From BPGX01 sp035405785 (GTDB lineage Bacteria; Bacteroidota; Bacteroidia; B-17B0; Aurantibacillaceae), in NCBI GenBank assembly GCA_035405785.1, contig DAONJS010000001.1, forward strand, positions 496,001 through 560,000: a DNA stretch of 64,000 nt. Reading direction: 5' to 3'. The position numbers and the translations under genes are program-made. Shown one piece after another: positions 17,139 through 26,241 of the stretch. The notes below the pieces were generated by a model. That model was not told the DNA's origin. It ran no database searches and saw only the letters and a program-made list of their open reading frames with translations. The stretch's first letter is position 1; every line of letters begins with the position of its first letter.

Positions 17139-18917
17139 ATGAATAAATTGTTGAATGTATTAGTTACTTCTTTTTTACTTGTTTTCTCCTCATTAAAATC
17201 TCAGGTTCATAAAGAGTATTACGACCCCGAAGAAAAGAATTTAAAAATAGAAATGCATACATACAAAAATATGCCACACGGAAATTATTATGAGTATTTT
17301 AAAAATGGCAAATTATCTGTTGAAGGTTTTTATTTTATGGGAAAAACGGATAGCATCTGGCGATATTATTATGATAATGGTAATTTGAAAGGAATTGAAA
17401 AATACAAAAAAGGTGTTAAGCACGGCACATTTATTTACTTTTACAAAAATGGTCAAAAAGCCCGTATTGCTAAATTTTACAACGATATTCCAGATAGCAC
17501 ATGGACAACTTTTTTTGAAAATGGAAAAGTAGAAAGTATTGAAACTTTTAATAAAGGTAAAAAAGAAGGTAAATGGATTTATTATTATGAAAATGGAAAT
17601 ATTCAATCAGAAGGCACTTTTGAAAATAATCAAAAAAATGGTGAAGTAAAAATTTATAATGAAGATGGAAAACTTTCAGAAATTAATAATTACTGCAATA
17701 ATAAACCATGCAAAGAATGGAAAGGATTTTACAAAAATGGGAAACTCAAATTTCTAAAAATTTACGAAGATTCTTTACCCAAACTCATTGAAATGTATGA
17801 TGAAAATGGAAAACCATTGGTGCAAAATGGTAATGGAAAAATTACCGTAACTTACGAAACGGGAATCATTAAAACAATGGGCGAATATAAAGATGGCTAT
17901 CAGCATGGTGTATGGAGATTTTTTCATCCAAATGGAGAACTTGACTACGAAGCAACTTATGAAAAAGGCATCTTAAATGGTTACTACTCATCATATTATC
18001 CTAATCACAATATCAAAAGCGAAGGAAATTTTATCAACAATAAAAAAAATGGTTTGTGGAAATTTTATTATGAAGATGGAAAGCCCGAAATGATTGGTTA
18101 TCTTAAAGATGATAAAAGAGATTCACTCTGGACTTACTATTATCCTAATGGAAATATTGAATCCACTGGACTTTTCAAAGATGATAAAAAACAAGGCGAA
18201 TGGAAATACTTTTATCGTGGCGGACAATTATGGAGAACAGGAACATACACTGATGATATTAAAAATGGTCATTGGATAACTTATTTTGAAAGTGGAAAAA
18301 AATTACAGGAAGGCGATTATCTGAATGGCAAAGAACACGGTGAATGGAAACAATGGTGGGAAAATGGGCAACTTAAAGATATTGGTCATTTTAATAATGG
18401 AACAATGGTCGGCGAATGGAAAGCATGGTTTGAAAATGGTAAGCAAAATTATATTGGTTATTACAACAAAATTGGCGGTAAAGATGGTCAATGGACTTAT
18501 TGGTATCCCAATGGACAACTGAAAGAAATAATCACATTTGTCAATAATATCCGTCATGGCAAATATCAATCATATTATGAAAGAGGTGGCTTTTTAGAAA
18601 GTGAAGGAAAGTATAGAAAAGGCCACATGCAAGGAAAATGGAAATATTATTATGAAACAGGTGTTATTCGTAAAGAAAATAATTTTGAAAAAGGAAAACT
18701 AACAGGCGAAAACATTAGTTATTATCCTAATGGAAAAATTCAGGTTATTAGTAATTACAAAATTGTAAAAGATAAAAAAACAGGAAAAATTTCTAGTGTT
18801 CCGCATGGAGTATGGAGTTATTTTGAACAGTCAGGAAAATTGACTACAACTTTAGAATATAAAAATGGTGAAAAAGTTACTAATTCAGTTATCCCCGTAG
18901 GAAAACAAAAAAAATAA
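17139..18917 (+). CDS. Exported MORN-variant repeat protein (YwqK-like)
   Basis: 592 residues with a signal peptide (about 1-21, ending near LKSQ). The rest is almost wholly built of roughly 23-residue repeats of the MORN-variant type, with recurring words such as YYYENGNI, NGKKEGKWIYYY, FHPNGELDY and KNGHWITYFESGK; about twenty copies can be seen. Proteins of this kind are common in Bacteroidota and are sometimes labelled YwqK-family antitoxins, but no toxin gene is adjacent, so that label is not supported. The repeats probably form an extended beta sheet acting in the periplasm or at the outer membrane. Base composition is like its neighbours. Confidence 0.85.
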   Translation: MNKLLNVLVTSFLLVFSSLKSQVHKEYYDPEEKNLKIEMHTYKNMPHGNYYEYFKNGKLSVEGFYFMGKTDSIWRYYYDNGNLKGIEKYKKGVKHGTFIYFYKNGQKARIAKFYNDIPDSTWTTFFENGKVESIETFNKGKKEGKWIYYYENGNIQSEGTFENNQKNGEVKIYNEDGKLSEINNYCNNKPCKEWKGFYKNGKLKFLKIYEDSLPKLIEMYDENGKPLVQNGNGKITVTYETGIIKTMGEYKDGYQHGVWRFFHPNGELDYEATYEKGILNGYYSSYYPNHNIKSEGNFINNKKNGLWKFYYEDGKPEMIGYLKDDKRDSLWTYYYPNGNIESTGLFKDDKKQGEWKYFYRGGQLWRTGTYTDDIKNGHWITYFESGKKLQEGDYLNGKEHGEWKQWWENGQLKDIGHFNNGTMVGEWKAWFENGKQNYIGYYNKIGGKDGQWTYWYPNGQLKEIITFVNNIRHGKYQSYYERGGFLESEGKYRKGHMQGKWKYYYETGVIRKENNFEKGKLTGENISYYPNGKIQVISNYKIVKDKKTGKISSVPHGVWSYFEQSGKLTTTLEYKNGEKVTNSVIPVGKQKK

Positions 18918-18921
18918 ATGT

Positions 18922-19152
18922 ATGAAAATTCAATTACAATCAATCATTACTTGTCCAATTTGCGGGCATCAAAAAGAAGAAACAATGCCAACAGATGCTT
19001 GTATGTTTTTTTATGAATGTGAAAAGTGTCATAATATCCTGAAACCTAAAAAAGGTGATTGCTGTGTATTTTGTAGTTATGGCACCGTTCCTTGTCCTCC
19101 CATTCAACAACAAAAAATAGATGGTAGTAATAAAAATAACTGTTGCAGTTAA
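18922..19152 (+). CDS. Small cysteine-rich GDCCVxC-domain protein
   Basis: 76 residues with eleven cysteines: CPIC (11-14), Cys27, CEKC (33-36), GDCCVFC (45-51), Cys58 and a terminal NNCCS. The GDCCVxC motif with YGTVPCPPIQ defines a small protein family, some of whose members contain selenocysteine and some of which lie in mercury-resistance clusters. The sequence suggests metal or thiol binding. No mer genes are present here. It starts 4 bp after the MORN gene stop, so the two are likely co-transcribed. Confidence 0.8.
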   Translation: MKIQLQSIITCPICGHQKEETMPTDACMFFYECEKCHNILKPKKGDCCVFCSYGTVPCPPIQQQKIDGSNKNNCCS

Positions 19153-19177
19153 TTTGGTTTTGAATTTTTAGTGTTTA

Positions 19178-19250
19178 GTTTTTAGTTGTTTTTTATTAAC
19201 TCAAAACTCAAAAAGTATGGGCGTATGGCGATACGCCCCTAACTAAAAAC
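19178..19250. repeat. Hairpin repeat with GGGCGTAT-GGCG-ATACGCCC core
   Basis: An 8-bp GC-rich perfect stem (19219-19226 with 19231-19238, loop GGCG) is flanked by an outer 10-bp inverted repeat, GTTTTTAGTT (19178-19187) with AACTAAAAAC (19241-19250). Between them lie TTAACTCAAAACTCAAA words like those found at 43397-43422. It could act as a terminator for the upstream pair, but the nested form looks more like a dispersed repeat. Confidence 0.65.
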
Positions 19251-19258
19251 TTTAAAAA

Positions 19259-19290
19259 TTTCCTTTTCACCTCAAAATTTCATAACTTTA
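19259..19290 (+). promoter_or_regulatory. Probable glmS promoter (TTTC-N20-TAACTTTA)
   Basis: A near-consensus -33 (TTTC, 19259-19262) and -7 (TAACTTTA, 19283-19290) are 20 bp apart. The -7 ends 13 bp before the ATG. No glmS ribozyme-like leader can fit in the remaining space. Confidence 0.45.
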
Positions 19291-19303
19291 CAGCAAAAAA
19301 TAT

Positions 19304-21151
19304 ATGTGTGGAATTGTAGGTTATGTAGGTGATAAAGACGCCTATCCAATTCTTATTAAAGGTTTGTATCGCTTAGAATACAGGGGCTATGACAGTGCAG
19401 GTGTAGCCATTATAAATCCTAAAAATCAATTAAACGTTTTCAAAAAGAAAGGAAAGGTCTCTGATTTAGATATTTTCTGTAAAGATAAAGATACATCTGG
19501 AAAAATTGGTATAGCACATACTCGTTGGGCTACACATGGCGAACCCAATGATGTTAATGCTCATCCTCACCTCTCTCAAAATGGAAAATTGGCTATTATT
19601 CATAATGGCATTATTGAAAATTATGCTTCTTTGAAAGAAGGTTTGAAAAAAAGAGGACACAAATTTTTATCAGATACTGATACTGAAGTGCTTATTCATC
19701 TCATTGAAGATATTCAAAAAAATGAAAATGTTTCATTAGAAGATGCTGTCATCACTGCATTAAATCAAGTTATTGGGGCTTATGCAATTGTTATATTAGA
19801 TAAAGATAATCCAGATACATTAATTGTTGCCAAAAAAAGTAGCCCAATGGTTATTGGTATTGGTAAAAATGAATATGTCGTTGCTTCAGACGCTTCGCCA
19901 ATTATTGAATATACAAGAAATGTGGTTTATTTAGACGATGAAACTGTTGCTATTTTGAAAAAAAATGAAGAGATAAGAATTGTTCATCTTAAAGATAAAA
20001 AGCAAATTACCCCATACATTGAAGAATTGACAATGGAATTAGAAGCCATTGAAAAAGGTGGTTATGAACACTTTATGCTCAAAGAAATTTTTGAGCAACC
20101 TAAATCTGTCAAAGATAGTATGCGAGGTAGAATCAATGCTCAGGAAGGAAAAGTGTATTTGGGTGGAATCAGAGATTATGAAAACATATTAATCAATGCA
20201 CCTCGTATTATCATTGTAGGATGTGGAACTTCTTATCACGCTGGTTTAATTGGTGAATATCTGTTTGAAGATTTAACTCGCATTCCTGTAGAAGTGGAAT
20301 ATGGTTCTGAATTTCGTTATAGAAATCCTATTATTTACCCAAAAGATGTGGTTATTGCTATTTCACAAAGTGGAGAAACGGCAGATACATTAGCCGCTAT
20401 TGAAATAGCCAAACAAAGAGGTGCAACAGTTTTAGGAATATGCAATGTTGTTGGTTCATCTATTGCTCGTGCTACTCACGCAGGAAGTTATACACACGCA
20501 GGACCTGAAATTGGTGTAGCATCTACAAAAGCATTCACCGCTCAGGTTACAGTGCTTACCTTAATGGCATTACAAATTGCACAATTAAAACAAACTTTAC
20601 CTACTACTCGTTTCCGTTCTCTGTTATATGAGTTAGAAGCCATTCCACAAAAAATTGAACAAGTATTAGAATCAGATGCTTACATTCAGGAAATCGCAAA
20701 GATTTATAAAGATGCCAAAAACTTTTTGTATTTAGGAAGAGGGTATGGTTATCCAATTGCATTAGAAGGAGCATTGAAACTTAAAGAAATTTCTTACATA
20801 CACGCAGAAGGTTATCCTGCCGCAGAAATGAAACATGGACCTATTGCTCTTATTGATGAAAATATGCCCGTTGTATTTTTAGCCAATAAAGGACCTAATT
20901 ATGAAAAAGTTTTGAGTAACATTCAGGAAGTTAAAGCACGCAAAGGTAAAATCATCGCTATTGTTACTGCAGGAGATAAAGAAGTGAAAAAATACGCTGA
21001 CCATATTATTGAAATTCCCGAGACAGATGAAGCATTAAGCCCATTAGTGTCTGTTATTCCATTACAGTTGTTAGCATATCATATTGCAGTATTAAGAGGT
21101 TGTAATGTTGACCAACCAAGAAATCTTGCAAAAAGCGTAACTGTTGAATAA
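19304..21151 (+). CDS. glmS: GlmS, glutamine--fructose-6-phosphate aminotransferase
   Basis: 615 residues, standard GlmS length. It makes glucosamine-6-phosphate from fructose-6-phosphate and glutamine, the first step toward UDP-GlcNAc for peptidoglycan and surface sugars. The N-terminal glutaminase domain starts MCGIVGYVG with Cys2 as nucleophile and has RLEYRGYDSAG and THGEPNDVNAHPH. Two SIS domains follow, with GCGTSYHAG, ISQSGETADT and the C-terminal DQPRNLAKSVTVE. Cytosolic. The leader is too short for the ribozyme found in Firmicutes. Confidence 0.97.
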   Translation: MCGIVGYVGDKDAYPILIKGLYRLEYRGYDSAGVAIINPKNQLNVFKKKGKVSDLDIFCKDKDTSGKIGIAHTRWATHGEPNDVNAHPHLSQNGKLAIIHNGIIENYASLKEGLKKRGHKFLSDTDTEVLIHLIEDIQKNENVSLEDAVITALNQVIGAYAIVILDKDNPDTLIVAKKSSPMVIGIGKNEYVVASDASPIIEYTRNVVYLDDETVAILKKNEEIRIVHLKDKKQITPYIEELTMELEAIEKGGYEHFMLKEIFEQPKSVKDSMRGRINAQEGKVYLGGIRDYENILINAPRIIIVGCGTSYHAGLIGEYLFEDLTRIPVEVEYGSEFRYRNPIIYPKDVVIAISQSGETADTLAAIEIAKQRGATVLGICNVVGSSIARATHAGSYTHAGPEIGVASTKAFTAQVTVLTLMALQIAQLKQTLPTTRFRSLLYELEAIPQKIEQVLESDAYIQEIAKIYKDAKNFLYLGRGYGYPIALEGALKLKEISYIHAEGYPAAEMKHGPIALIDENMPVVFLANKGPNYEKVLSNIQEVKARKGKIIAIVTAGDKEVKKYADHIIEIPETDEALSPLVSVIPLQLLAYHIAVLRGCNVDQPRNLAKSVTVE

Positions 21152-21193
21152 AAAATTAGATATTATTTAATTCGTGATAAATGAAAATTAATA

Positions 21194-21296
21194 AAACACA
21201 AAGCACATCAAGATTTTTTTACAAAGGTCACGAAGGTTTAATAAATTTAAAGATTCTTTGTGAACTTTGTAACTTTCTTTGTGTATCTTTGTGTTT
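21194..21296. repeat. Inverted repeat of ACACAAAG / CTTTGTGT type
   Basis: AAACACAAAG (21194-21203) and CTTTGTGTTT (21287-21296) form a 10-bp perfect inverted repeat. The right side holds repeated CTTTGTG and CTTTGTA words from about 21256. It fills most of the gap between glmS and miaB. This type of intergenic hairpin resembles the one at 40858 and looks like a dispersed element rather than a terminator. Confidence 0.65.
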
Positions 21297-21332
21297 AAAG
21301 AAAAAGTATGTGTAGTATAAAAAATTATAGCA

Positions 21333-22718
21333 ATGAATAAAAAAACATTTTACATAGAATCATATGGCTGTCAAATGAATGTATCAGATAGTGAAATTGT
21401 AAGTGCTATACTTACTGAAAAAGGTTTGAAACCCGCAAATACAGCAGAAGACGCTGATCTTATTTTATTGAATACCTGTGCCATCAGAGATAATGCTGAG
21501 CAAAAAATCCGTTATCGCTTAAAAGAATTGAAACACATAAAAAGTCAAACTAAATCTCTGGTAGGTGTATTAGGTTGTATGGCTGAAAGGTTGAAAAATC
21601 AATTGTTAGAAGAAGAACAATTAGTAGATATTGTAGCAGGGCCTGATGCTTATCGTTCTTTGCCTGATTTAATTGAAGAAGCAGAAGATGGAAAAAAAGC
21701 AGTGAATGTATTATTAAGCAAGGAAGAAACATACGCGGATATTGCCCCTGTTCGTTTAAATAGCAATGGAGTTACAGCATTTATCAGTATTATGAGAGGA
21801 TGTGATAATATGTGTAGTTTTTGTGTAGTTCCATTTACCCGCGGCAGAGAAAGAAGTAGGAATCCTTATTCAATTGTTAATGAAGCTAAGCAATTATTTG
21901 AAAATAATTATAGAGAAGTTACTTTACTTGGACAAAATGTAGATTCATACTATTGGAATGGAGATGGATTAAAAAAAGAAGTATTAAAATCATCAGATAA
22001 AAATACTGGAATTAATTTTGCTCAATTACTTGAAATGGTAGCACAAATTAGTCCTGAATTAAGAATCAGATTTTCTACTTCACATCCAAAAGATATGACT
22101 GATGAGGTGTTAAAAACAATGGCAAAATATCCTAATATCTGTAAATACATTCATTTACCTATTCAAAGCGGAAGTAGTGAAGTGCTTAAAAGAATGAACC
22201 GTGGTTATACTGCTGAATGGTATTTGGAAAGAATTGATGCTATCAGACATTATATGCCAGATTGTGCTATTTCTACTGATATTATTGCAGGATTTTGTGG
22301 AGAAACTGAAAAAGATCACGAACAAACTCTTGCAATAATGGAAAAAGTAAAGTTTGATTTTGCTTATATGTTTATGTATAGTGAAAGACCTAAAACATTA
22401 GCCGAAAGAAAATATAAAGATGATGTTCCTGAAGAAATTAAAAAAAGAAGATTAAATGAAATCATTGAATTACAACAAAAACATAGTGCCGAAAAAGTAA
22501 AAGCACAATTAAATAAAATACACGAAGTGCTTATTGAAGGAGAATCCAGAAAATCAAGCGAAATGTGGATGGGCAGAAATTCGCAAAATGTAGTAGTTGT
22601 ATTTCCTAAAAAACATCATCAAAAAGGTGAATATGTAAAAGTGTTGGCAACTAATTGCACAAGCACGACTTTGATTGGAGAAAGTATTGTAGAAGAAACA
22701 AATTTTGTTGCTCAATAA
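21333..22718 (+). CDS. miaB: MiaB, tRNA-2-methylthio-N6-dimethylallyladenosine synthase
   Basis: 461-residue radical-SAM methylthiotransferase that adds a methylthio group at A37 of tRNAs. The N-terminal domain has the three auxiliary-cluster cysteines Cys13 (YGCQMN), Cys49 (NTCAIRDNA) and Cys82 (GCMAER). The radical-SAM motif is RGCDNMCSFCVVPFTRGRE with Cys157, Cys161 and Cys164. A C-terminal TRAM domain with VLIEGESRKSSEMWMGR follows. NTCAIRDNA and RGRERSR favour MiaB over RimO or MtaB. The enzyme depends on Fe-S clusters, as made by the suf operon in this window. Confidence 0.96.
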   Translation: MNKKTFYIESYGCQMNVSDSEIVSAILTEKGLKPANTAEDADLILLNTCAIRDNAEQKIRYRLKELKHIKSQTKSLVGVLGCMAERLKNQLLEEEQLVDIVAGPDAYRSLPDLIEEAEDGKKAVNVLLSKEETYADIAPVRLNSNGVTAFISIMRGCDNMCSFCVVPFTRGRERSRNPYSIVNEAKQLFENNYREVTLLGQNVDSYYWNGDGLKKEVLKSSDKNTGINFAQLLEMVAQISPELRIRFSTSHPKDMTDEVLKTMAKYPNICKYIHLPIQSGSSEVLKRMNRGYTAEWYLERIDAIRHYMPDCAISTDIIAGFCGETEKDHEQTLAIMEKVKFDFAYMFMYSERPKTLAERKYKDDVPEEIKKRRLNEIIELQQKHSAEKVKAQLNKIHEVLIEGESRKSSEMWMGRNSQNVVVVFPKKHHQKGEYVKVLATNCTSTTLIGESIVEETNFVAQ

Positions 22719-22730
22719 TTTTTGTTTCCA

Positions 22731-23603
22731 ATGAAGAATCTATTGAATACATTATTGTTAGTTACATTAGTTTTTATATCTACCGCTCAAAATCCTTTTG
22801 ATTTATATGGACCTTTTAATTCAGAAGTTTACAAAGATTTGAAATCTGCTATTGCAAATAGTAAAAATGTTTTCAAGTTAGATTTAAGTTATCAAAATAT
22901 TGAGCAAAAATCATTTGAAAAAATTGGAAAACTCTCGCAATTGATGAACTTACAATTGAATAGCAATGGCATTAATCATTTACCTATATCATTTTGTGAT
23001 TTACACAATTTGGTTTATTTTTCATCATTAAACAATCCTATTCAAAATTGGCCTTGTAGTTTTTTTAATTTTCCAAATTTACAATATCTTGAAATTGGTA
23101 ATAGTAAAATTGATACTTTGCCAAATAGTATCATTGCTTGCCAATATTTAAAAATCTTAAAATGGTATAGTAATGCAGATACATTAAAGATTTCAAGAAA
23201 TATTCGCTATATGAAAAAACTGACAGATATTGTAATTGAAAATGCTGTATTGGATAGTTGTCCTAAAGTTTTATTCAAAAGCCCATATTTAAAAACTTTG
23301 GTATTAAATAAAACAAATACATGGTATTTACCAGAAAAATTACATTTGCCAGAAAATTTAGAAGTGCTTGCTATTGAAAACAATCCTATATCAACAATTC
23401 CATGGAATATCTTTCAATTAAAAAAACTTCGTGTATTATCTTTGAGAAATACTAATGTTTCTAAATTACCTGATAGCATTTCTGAACTCAAAAATCTTGA
23501 ATATCTTGATATTCGTGGCACAAAAATTTCAAGTGAAGATATTGAAATTCTAAAAGCATTATTATTTGGTGTTGAAATCAAATACGATAATACTCATAAA
23601 TAA
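22731..23603 (+). CDS. Exported leucine-rich repeat protein
   Basis: 290 residues from the ATG at 22731; a TTG nine bases upstream is a less likely start. It has a signal peptide (MKNLLNTLLLVTLVFISTAQ) and then LRRs of about 23 residues, with clear copies such as LSQLMNLQLNSNGINHLP, LPENLEVLAIENNPISTIP and LKNLEYLDIRGTKIS. There are about eight to nine repeats and nothing else. Probably periplasmic or surface exposed, in protein binding. It begins 12 bp after miaB. Confidence 0.85.
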   Translation: MKNLLNTLLLVTLVFISTAQNPFDLYGPFNSEVYKDLKSAIANSKNVFKLDLSYQNIEQKSFEKIGKLSQLMNLQLNSNGINHLPISFCDLHNLVYFSSLNNPIQNWPCSFFNFPNLQYLEIGNSKIDTLPNSIIACQYLKILKWYSNADTLKISRNIRYMKKLTDIVIENAVLDSCPKVLFKSPYLKTLVLNKTNTWYLPEKLHLPENLEVLAIENNPISTIPWNIFQLKKLRVLSLRNTNVSKLPDSISELKNLEYLDIRGTKISSEDIEILKALLFGVEIKYDNTHK

Positions 23604-23642
23604 AATTTATTACAAAACTTATTTCAATAAATAAAATCAATT

Positions 23643-24149
23643 ATGAATTACAGAATAGGATTTGGATACGATGTTCATCCAATTGTTAAGGACAGACCAC
23701 TTTTTTTAGGTGGAGTAAAAATTGATGCGGACTTTGGGTTAGACGGACATAGCGATGCAGATGTTTTATTACATGCTATTTGTGATGCTCTATTAGGTGC
23801 AGCCGCATTAGGGGATATTGGCTGGCATTTTCCAAACACAGATGTGAAATATAAAAACATTTCAAGTGTAGAATTATTGCGAAAAACCTTTGAACTATTA
23901 TTAGAACATCATTTTGCAATAGGAAATATTGATGCAACAGTAGTGATGGAAGCCCCAAAAATCAAACCATATATTCCACAAATGAAAGAAGTTATTTCAA
24001 AAACATTACATATTTCAGAACAACAAATTTCAATTAAAGCCACTACAAATGAAGGACTTGGGTATGTTGGGAATAAACAAGGTGTAAATGCTTATGCAGT
24101 GGCACTCATTTATTCAACTACAAATAATCCTTTGTTTTATCCTGAATAA
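23643..24149 (+). CDS. ispF: IspF, 2-C-methyl-D-erythritol 2,4-cyclodiphosphate synthase
   Basis: 168 residues, standard length. It converts CDP-ME-2-phosphate to MEcPP in the non-mevalonate isoprenoid pathway. Metal and substrate motifs are GFGYDVHP, LGGVKI, GHSDADVLLHAICDALLGA and the C-terminal KATTNEGLGYVG. The pathway partner ispD lies at 37041-37727 on the other strand, so the two genes are not linked as they are in many bacteria. Confidence 0.96.
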   Translation: MNYRIGFGYDVHPIVKDRPLFLGGVKIDADFGLDGHSDADVLLHAICDALLGAAALGDIGWHFPNTDVKYKNISSVELLRKTFELLLEHHFAIGNIDATVVMEAPKIKPYIPQMKEVISKTLHISEQQISIKATTNEGLGYVGNKQGVNAYAVALIYSTTNNPLFYPE

Positions 24150-24175
24150 AAAAAATAAAAAAAGAATTTTATTAA

Positions 24176-25048
24176 ATGAAAGTTGCAGGTTTTACTATTG
24201 TTCGCAATGCTGAAAAATTTGATTATCCAGTTAAAGAATCAATTTTATCTGTCCTTCCAATTGTAGATATTTTTATTGTTTCAATTGGACAAAGTGAAGA
24301 TAATACAGAAGGTATTATTCGTTCAATTCCATCAGATAAAATAAAAATTGTTCATTCTGTTTGGGATGATAATTTGCGTGAAGGTGGAAAGGTTTTAGCC
24401 ATTGAAACAAATAAAGCCAAAGAACAAATTCCTTCTGACATTGACTGGTGTTTTTATATTCAAAGTGATGAAGTTATCAACGAAAATGATTATGAAAAAA
24501 TTCAGCAAGCAATGAAAGAAAATTTGTATAATCCTGATGTAGAAGGGTTGTTATTTAATTATTATCATTTTTTTGGAAATTATGATTATATAGCCACATC
24601 AAGAAAATGGTATAGAAAAGAAATTCGCATCATAAGAAATAATAAGGATATTCTTTCTTATAAAGATGCACAGGGATTTAGAAAATTGAATAATGAAAAA
24701 TTAAAAGTGAAAGAAACAGGAGCGTATATTTATCATTATGGCTGGGTGAGACATCCAAAAGCACAATTAGAAAAACAAAAAAACTTTCATAAACTTTGGC
24801 ATGATGATGAGTGGGTTAAACAACATATTGATGAGGAAAAAATTTTAAATTATAAAGTGAATGATATTTTAGAAAAGTTTAATGGCAAGCATCCTTTTGT
24901 AATGAAAGATAGAATTGAAAAGTATAACTGGCATTTTAATTATTCAAAAGATGATATTAAATTACCTTTCAAAGAAAAATTATTATACAAGTTTGAACAA
25001 CTTACTGGTTATAGAGTAGGGGAGTATAAAAATTATAGGATGATTTAA
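24176..25048 (+). CDS. Glycosyltransferase family 2-like protein
   Basis: 290-residue soluble protein with a GT-A-like N-terminus (MKVAGFTIVRNAEKFDYP), a nucleotide-binding loop region (SIGQSEDNTEGII) and a candidate metal motif in YIQSDEVI. The C-terminal half has the histidine/tryptophan-rich YIYHYGWVRHPK and DDEWVKQHI stretches seen in hypothetical GT2-like proteins of Bacteroidota. Donor and acceptor are unknown. There is no membrane segment, so it would act in the cytosol on surface or glycan precursors. Confidence 0.75.
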   Translation: MKVAGFTIVRNAEKFDYPVKESILSVLPIVDIFIVSIGQSEDNTEGIIRSIPSDKIKIVHSVWDDNLREGGKVLAIETNKAKEQIPSDIDWCFYIQSDEVINENDYEKIQQAMKENLYNPDVEGLLFNYYHFFGNYDYIATSRKWYRKEIRIIRNNKDILSYKDAQGFRKLNNEKLKVKETGAYIYHYGWVRHPKAQLEKQKNFHKLWHDDEWVKQHIDEEKILNYKVNDILEKFNGKHPFVMKDRIEKYNWHFNYSKDDIKLPFKEKLLYKFEQLTGYRVGEYKNYRMI

Positions 25049-25074
25049 TTTAAATACATCAAAATATTATTATT

Positions 25075-25082
25075 TAATTTTG
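25075..25082 (+). promoter_or_regulatory. -7 element for the secreted hydrolase gene (TAATTTTG)
   Basis: TAATTTTG fits TAnnTTTG and ends 16 bp before the ATG at 25099. No clear TTTG is seen 19-21 bp upstream (only TTTA at 22 bp), so the promoter is tentative. Confidence 0.4.
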
Positions 25083-25098
25083 GACAAAAAATAAAAAT

Positions 25099-26241
25099 AT
25101 GAGAAAATTAAGTTTTGTTTTTTGTGGTTTGTTTATCAGTGCATTAATAATGGCTCAGCCTTTTGGTATTGGGCATAAGCAAATAACTTTTGTAGATGCT
25201 TCTCGTTCAAATAGGTCTATATTAACTGAAATTTACTATCCTTCAACAACATCTGGAGATAATGTACCAATTGCAAATGGACAATTTCCTGTTATTGTTT
25301 TTGGACATGGTTTTGTAATGTCATGGGACGCTTACAAGTGTTTTTGGGATACATTAGTACCTGAAGGATATATTTTAGTATTCCCAAGAACCGAGGGAAG
25401 TATTTCGCCCAATCATAATGAATTTGGAAAGGACTTAAAATTTTTAAATGAACAAATGAAAAATGAAAATACAAATCCATCTTCATTTTTTTATCAAAAA
25501 GTAGCATCTAAAAGTTCTATAATGGGACATTCAATGGGTGGAGGTTCTTCTTTTTTAGCGGCAGCATCTTATACAAATTTTACTACACTTGTTAATTTTG
25601 CTGCTGCTAATACAAATCCATCAAGCATATCAGCAGCACAATTTGTAACTGTTCCTTTATTAATGTTTGCTGGAGAAAATGATGGTGTGGCTCCTCCTGC
25701 AAATCATCAAATACCAATGTACGATTCGTGTTCAAGTTTGTGTAAAACCATTGTTACAATAAAAGGTGGAGGTCATTGTTATTTTGCTAATTATAATTTT
25801 AATTGTAGTTTTGGTGAATCAACTACTTCTCCACAACCTACTATTACAAGAGATGAACAACAAAGGAGAGTTTTTTATCTATTAAAACCATATCTCAATT
25901 ATATGTTGAAAAATAGTAGTGTTGATAGTGTGAAGTTTTTTAATAGATTACAAAATAATAGTGAATATACATATCAAAGAACTTGTAATATAACTACCAA
26001 CATATTAACTAATAATCAATTGAATAAAATCTCTGTTTATCCAAATCCTTTTAAGAATTCATTAAAAATTAAAATTGATAACAATGAAAAAGTTTCAATA
26101 GAAGTATATAACATTTTAGGAGAAAAGGTTAATGAGTTGGTTACAAACACTAATGAAATTCATTTAAATACTGAAAATTGGACAAGTGGAATATATTTTA
26201 TTAAAGTAAATACTTTTTACTTTAAAGTTATAAAAGAATAG
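25099..26241 (+). CDS. Secreted alpha/beta hydrolase with T9SS C-terminal sorting domain
   Basis: 380 residues: signal peptide (1-20, ending IMAQP), alpha/beta-hydrolase domain (about 25-280), and a type A T9SS sorting domain that begins KISVYPNPFKNSLKI and ends WTSGIYFIKVNTFYFKVIKE. The likely triad is the serine of MGHSMGGGSS, the aspartate of GENDGVAPP and the histidine of KGGGHCYF. The architecture resembles chlorophyllase- and polyester-hydrolase-like enzymes, so an esterase on an external lipid or polyester is plausible but not shown. The protein should cross the outer membrane through the T9SS and be released or surface bound. Confidence 0.82.
   Translation: MRKLSFVFCGLFISALIMAQPFGIGHKQITFVDASRSNRSILTEIYYPSTTSGDNVPIANGQFPVIVFGHGFVMSWDAYKCFWDTLVPEGYILVFPRTEGSISPNHNEFGKDLKFLNEQMKNENTNPSSFFYQKVASKSSIMGHSMGGGSSFLAAASYTNFTTLVNFAAANTNPSSISAAQFVTVPLLMFAGENDGVAPPANHQIPMYDSCSSLCKTIVTIKGGGHCYFANYNFNCSFGESTTSPQPTITRDEQQRRVFYLLKPYLNYMLKNSSVDSVKFFNRLQNNSEYTYQRTCNITTNILTNNQLNKISVYPNPFKNSLKIKIDNNEKVSIEVYNILGEKVNELVTNTNEIHLNTENWTSGIYFIKVNTFYFKVIKE

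Noticed and set aside
17139..18917. Toxin-antitoxin role for the MORN-repeat protein
   Set aside because: The YwqK antitoxin name is a family label only. The protein has a signal peptide and there is no toxin gene adjacent.
19291..19303. glmS ribozyme upstream of glmS
   Set aside because: Only about 13 bases separate the probable -7 box from the ATG, far too short for the ribozyme.
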